Shown: positions 11,958 through 13,547 of the stretch, piece by piece
Layout of the letters: every line of letters begins with the position of its first letter
Numbering within the stretch: the first letter of the stretch is position 1
Assembly: GCA_030150565.1 (NCBI GenBank)
Contig: JASLFR010000063.1
Location: 1 to 13,547 of the forward strand
DNA length: 13,547 nt
From: Cardiobacteriales bacterium
GTDB taxonomy: Bacteria; Pseudomonadota; Gammaproteobacteria; Cardiobacteriales; Wohlfahrtiimonadaceae
Reading direction: 5' to 3'
The notes under the pieces: generated by a model
Told to the model about the DNA's origin: nothing
Databases searched by the model: none
Seen by the model: only the letters and a program-made list of their open reading frames with translations
Made by a program: the position numbers and the translations under genes

Positions 11958-13547
11958 TTACTCAACATCTTTCATCGTTAGACGAATGCGCCCTTGACGA
12001 TCCACCTCTAGAACTTTCACTTTCACAACATCACCCACTTTAACGTACTCGTTAATATCTTGAATACGCTCTTCAGATGGGATTTGAGAGATGTGAACTA
12101 AACCATCTTGACCGGGACGTAAGTTTACAAAAGCACCAAAATCCATTAAGCGCACGATGGGTGACTCATAAACAGCCCCTACCTCAATATCAGCAGTGAT
12201 ATCTTCAATACGCTTACGTGCAGCTTCCGCCTGATCGTTATTCACCGCAGAGATCTTCACCTCTCCGCTATCTTCAATCTCAATGATTGCGCCAGTCTCT
12301 TCTGTAATTGCGCGGATGGTTACACCCCCTTTACCGATGACATCGCGAATCTTATCTGGATTGATGCGCATGGTAGTAATGCGTGGTGCAAACTCTGAAA
12401 TTGAATCACGTGATGAAGAGATGACTCGATTCATCTCTCCAAGAATATGGAGACGTGCATCTTTCGCCTGTGCTAACGCCTTCTCCATAATCTCTTTGGT
12501 GATTCCTTCAATCTTAATATCCATCTGCAGAGCAGTGATCCCTGAATCGGTTCCCGCTACCTTGAAATCCATATCCCCTAGGTGATCCTCATCCCCTAAG
12601 ATATCGGTAAGAACAGCGTAATCATCACCCTCTTTAATAAGCCCCATCGCAACACCCGCTACAGGTGCTTTAAGAGGCACTCCAGCATCCATTAGAGCGA
12701 GTGATGTACCGCAGACTGACGCCATCGAGCTTGAACCGTTCGACTCTGTAATCTCTGAAACAACACGAATGGTATAAGGATACTCCTCCATATTAGGAAG
12801 AACTGCTTGAATTCCCCGTTTTGCTAAACGACCATGCCCAATTTCACGACGTTTTGGTGAACCCACACGCCCTGTCTCCCCTACAGAGTAAGGGGGGAAG
12901 TTATAGTGAAGCATGAAGGGCTCTTTATATTCCCCCTCTAACGCATCAATAATCTGTGCATCCCGCTCTGTTCCAAGCGTTGCAACAACGATCGCTTGCG
13001 TCTCGCCACGGGTAAAGAGTGCAGAACCGTGCGTACGCTCTAAGATACCAACCTTTGATTCAATACCACGAACGGTTGTGGTATCACGCCCATCAATACG
13101 GGGATTGCCTGCAATAATCTGGCTACGAACGATATCAGAACTAATCTCATTGATCGCATTCATCACATCCATCTCGCTAAATTGTGGCTCATCACCCGAT
13201 GCGAGCGCCTCAATTGTTGCTGTACGGACTGCTGAGATCTTCTCACCACGAAGTTGCTTCTCTGATGTTGCAAATGCCTCTTCAAGACCAGCTCTTGCCG
13301 CCTCTGAAACTGCCGCTAAGAGCGCTTCATTCTTTTCAGGCACCTCAAAAGCAAACGTGGGTGCATTCACCTTTTCTGCAAACTCTTTAATATTGCTAAT
13401 CACCGTTTGAAACGCTTCATGACCAAACATTACCGCACCGAGCATCACCTCTTCACTTAAGAGATTCGCCTCAGACTCGACCATCAATACTGCTGATTCC
13501 GTTCCTGCAACAACAAGATCAAGATCTGACTCTTTAAGCTCCGTTGC
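11958..13547 (-). CDS. pnp: Polyribonucleotide nucleotidyltransferase, PNPase (partial, C-terminal 529 residues)
   Basis: Phosphorolytic 3'-5' exoribonuclease of RNA decay, a ring trimer. The frame is open to the right edge; the first visible codons read ATELKESDLDLVVAGTESAV, which aligns near residue 165 of E. coli PNPase, so roughly 165 N-terminal residues are missing. A TTG at 13487 could pass for a start, but the upstream codons are clearly PNPase. In fragment numbering: end of the first RNase PH domain (1-60), the helical linker (about 60-140), and the second RNase PH domain with FTRGETQAIV, NGSSSMASVCG (270-280) and DILGDEDHLGDMDF carrying the catalytic aspartates (D319, D325). The KH domain has VIGKGG (403-408) and the S1 domain covers about 457-529. 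It ends MKDVE right after S1, without the extra tail of E. coli PNPase. A terminator follows, separating it from smpB. Confidence 0.98.
   Translation of the reverse strand, partial: ATELKESDLDLVVAGTESAVLMVESEANLLSEEVMLGAVMFGHEAFQTVISNIKEFAEKVNAPTFAFEVPEKNEALLAAVSEAARAGLEEAFATSEKQLRGEKISAVRTATIEALASGDEPQFSEMDVMNAINEISSDIVRSQIIAGNPRIDGRDTTTVRGIESKVGILERTHGSALFTRGETQAIVVATLGTERDAQIIDALEGEYKEPFMLHYNFPPYSVGETGRVGSPKRREIGHGRLAKRGIQAVLPNMEEYPYTIRVVSEITESNGSSSMASVCGTSLALMDAGVPLKAPVAGVAMGLIKEGDDYAVLTDILGDEDHLGDMDFKVAGTDSGITALQMDIKIEGITKEIMEKALAQAKDARLHILGEMNRVISSSRDSISEFAPRITTMRINPDKIRDVIGKGGVTIRAITEETGAIIEIEDSGEVKISAVNNDQAEAARKRIEDITADIEVGAVYESPIVRLMDFGAFVNLRPGQDGLVHISQIPSEERIQDINEYVKVGDVVKVKVLEVDRQGRIRLTMKDVE

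Noticed and set aside
12913..13410. 165-codon plus-strand open frame opposite pnp
   Set aside because: It lies wholly inside the certain PNPase frame on the other strand and has low-complexity Ser/Ala/Ile composition typical of antisense shadows.
13485..13487. TTG as a start codon for a shortened pnp
   Set aside because: The 20 codons before it up to the window edge are conserved PNPase sequence, so the gene simply continues beyond the window.
1..13547. CRISPR array, insertion sequence, integrase or attachment site at the tRNA genes
   Set aside because: I saw no regularly spaced repeats, transposase or integrase frames, and no duplicated tRNA 3' ends; both tRNAs are flanked by ordinary core genes.

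Overview
The window reads as ordinary chromosomal DNA of a gammaproteobacterium with moderate-to-low GC. Housekeeping proteins (PNPase, SmpB, SucA, SucB, Lpd, OxyR) match the gammaproteobacterial versions I know over their whole length. Both tRNA genes encode CCA, and Shine-Dalgarno sites are strong. A member of the Cardiobacteriales / Ignatzschineria-Wohlfahrtiimonas area is possible from the gene style and base composition, but this is a guess.

Layout from left to right. (1) 1-914, minus strand: N-terminal 304 residues of a cytochrome bd-type quinol oxidase subunit I, closest in my memory to the cyanide-insensitive CioA group. It is divergent from a LysR-family regulator (1191-2087, plus), across a 276-bp intergenic region. 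(2) 2143-2324: tRNA-Glu(TTC) on the minus strand with a clear promoter and a terminator. (3) 2400-8230, minus strand: a tight sucA-sucB-lpdA operon for the 2-oxoglutarate dehydrogenase complex, with 15- and 17-bp gaps. SucB carries two tandem lipoyl domains instead of the usual one. (4) 8515-9671, plus strand: an OxyR-type regulator with both redox cysteines, a 70-codon unknown gene, and a strong terminator. (5) 9696-9860: tRNA-Arg(ACG), minus strand, again with its own promoter and terminator. (6) 9944-13547, minus strand: pnp (its 5' part lies off the right edge), then a terminator, then smpB, a D-2-hydroxyacid dehydrogenase and a SirB2-family membrane protein.

How they work together: sucAB-lpdA oxidises 2-oxoglutarate to succinyl-CoA and feeds NADH into respiration, while the bd oxidase returns quinol electrons to oxygen. 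OxyR, divergent from sucA, would sense peroxide made by that metabolism. pnp and smpB act in RNA decay and ribosome rescue. The sdh genes and sucCD are not adjacent to sucAB-lpdA here.

I see no CRISPR array, insertion sequence, prophage, toxin-antitoxin or defence island, and I do not think the window holds a new multi-gene system. Most worth a second look are the duplicated lipoyl domain in SucB, a pair of 12-bp perfect palindromes in the oxyR-sucA intergenic region, the small unknown gene behind oxyR, and repeats in the cydA-lysR intergenic region.
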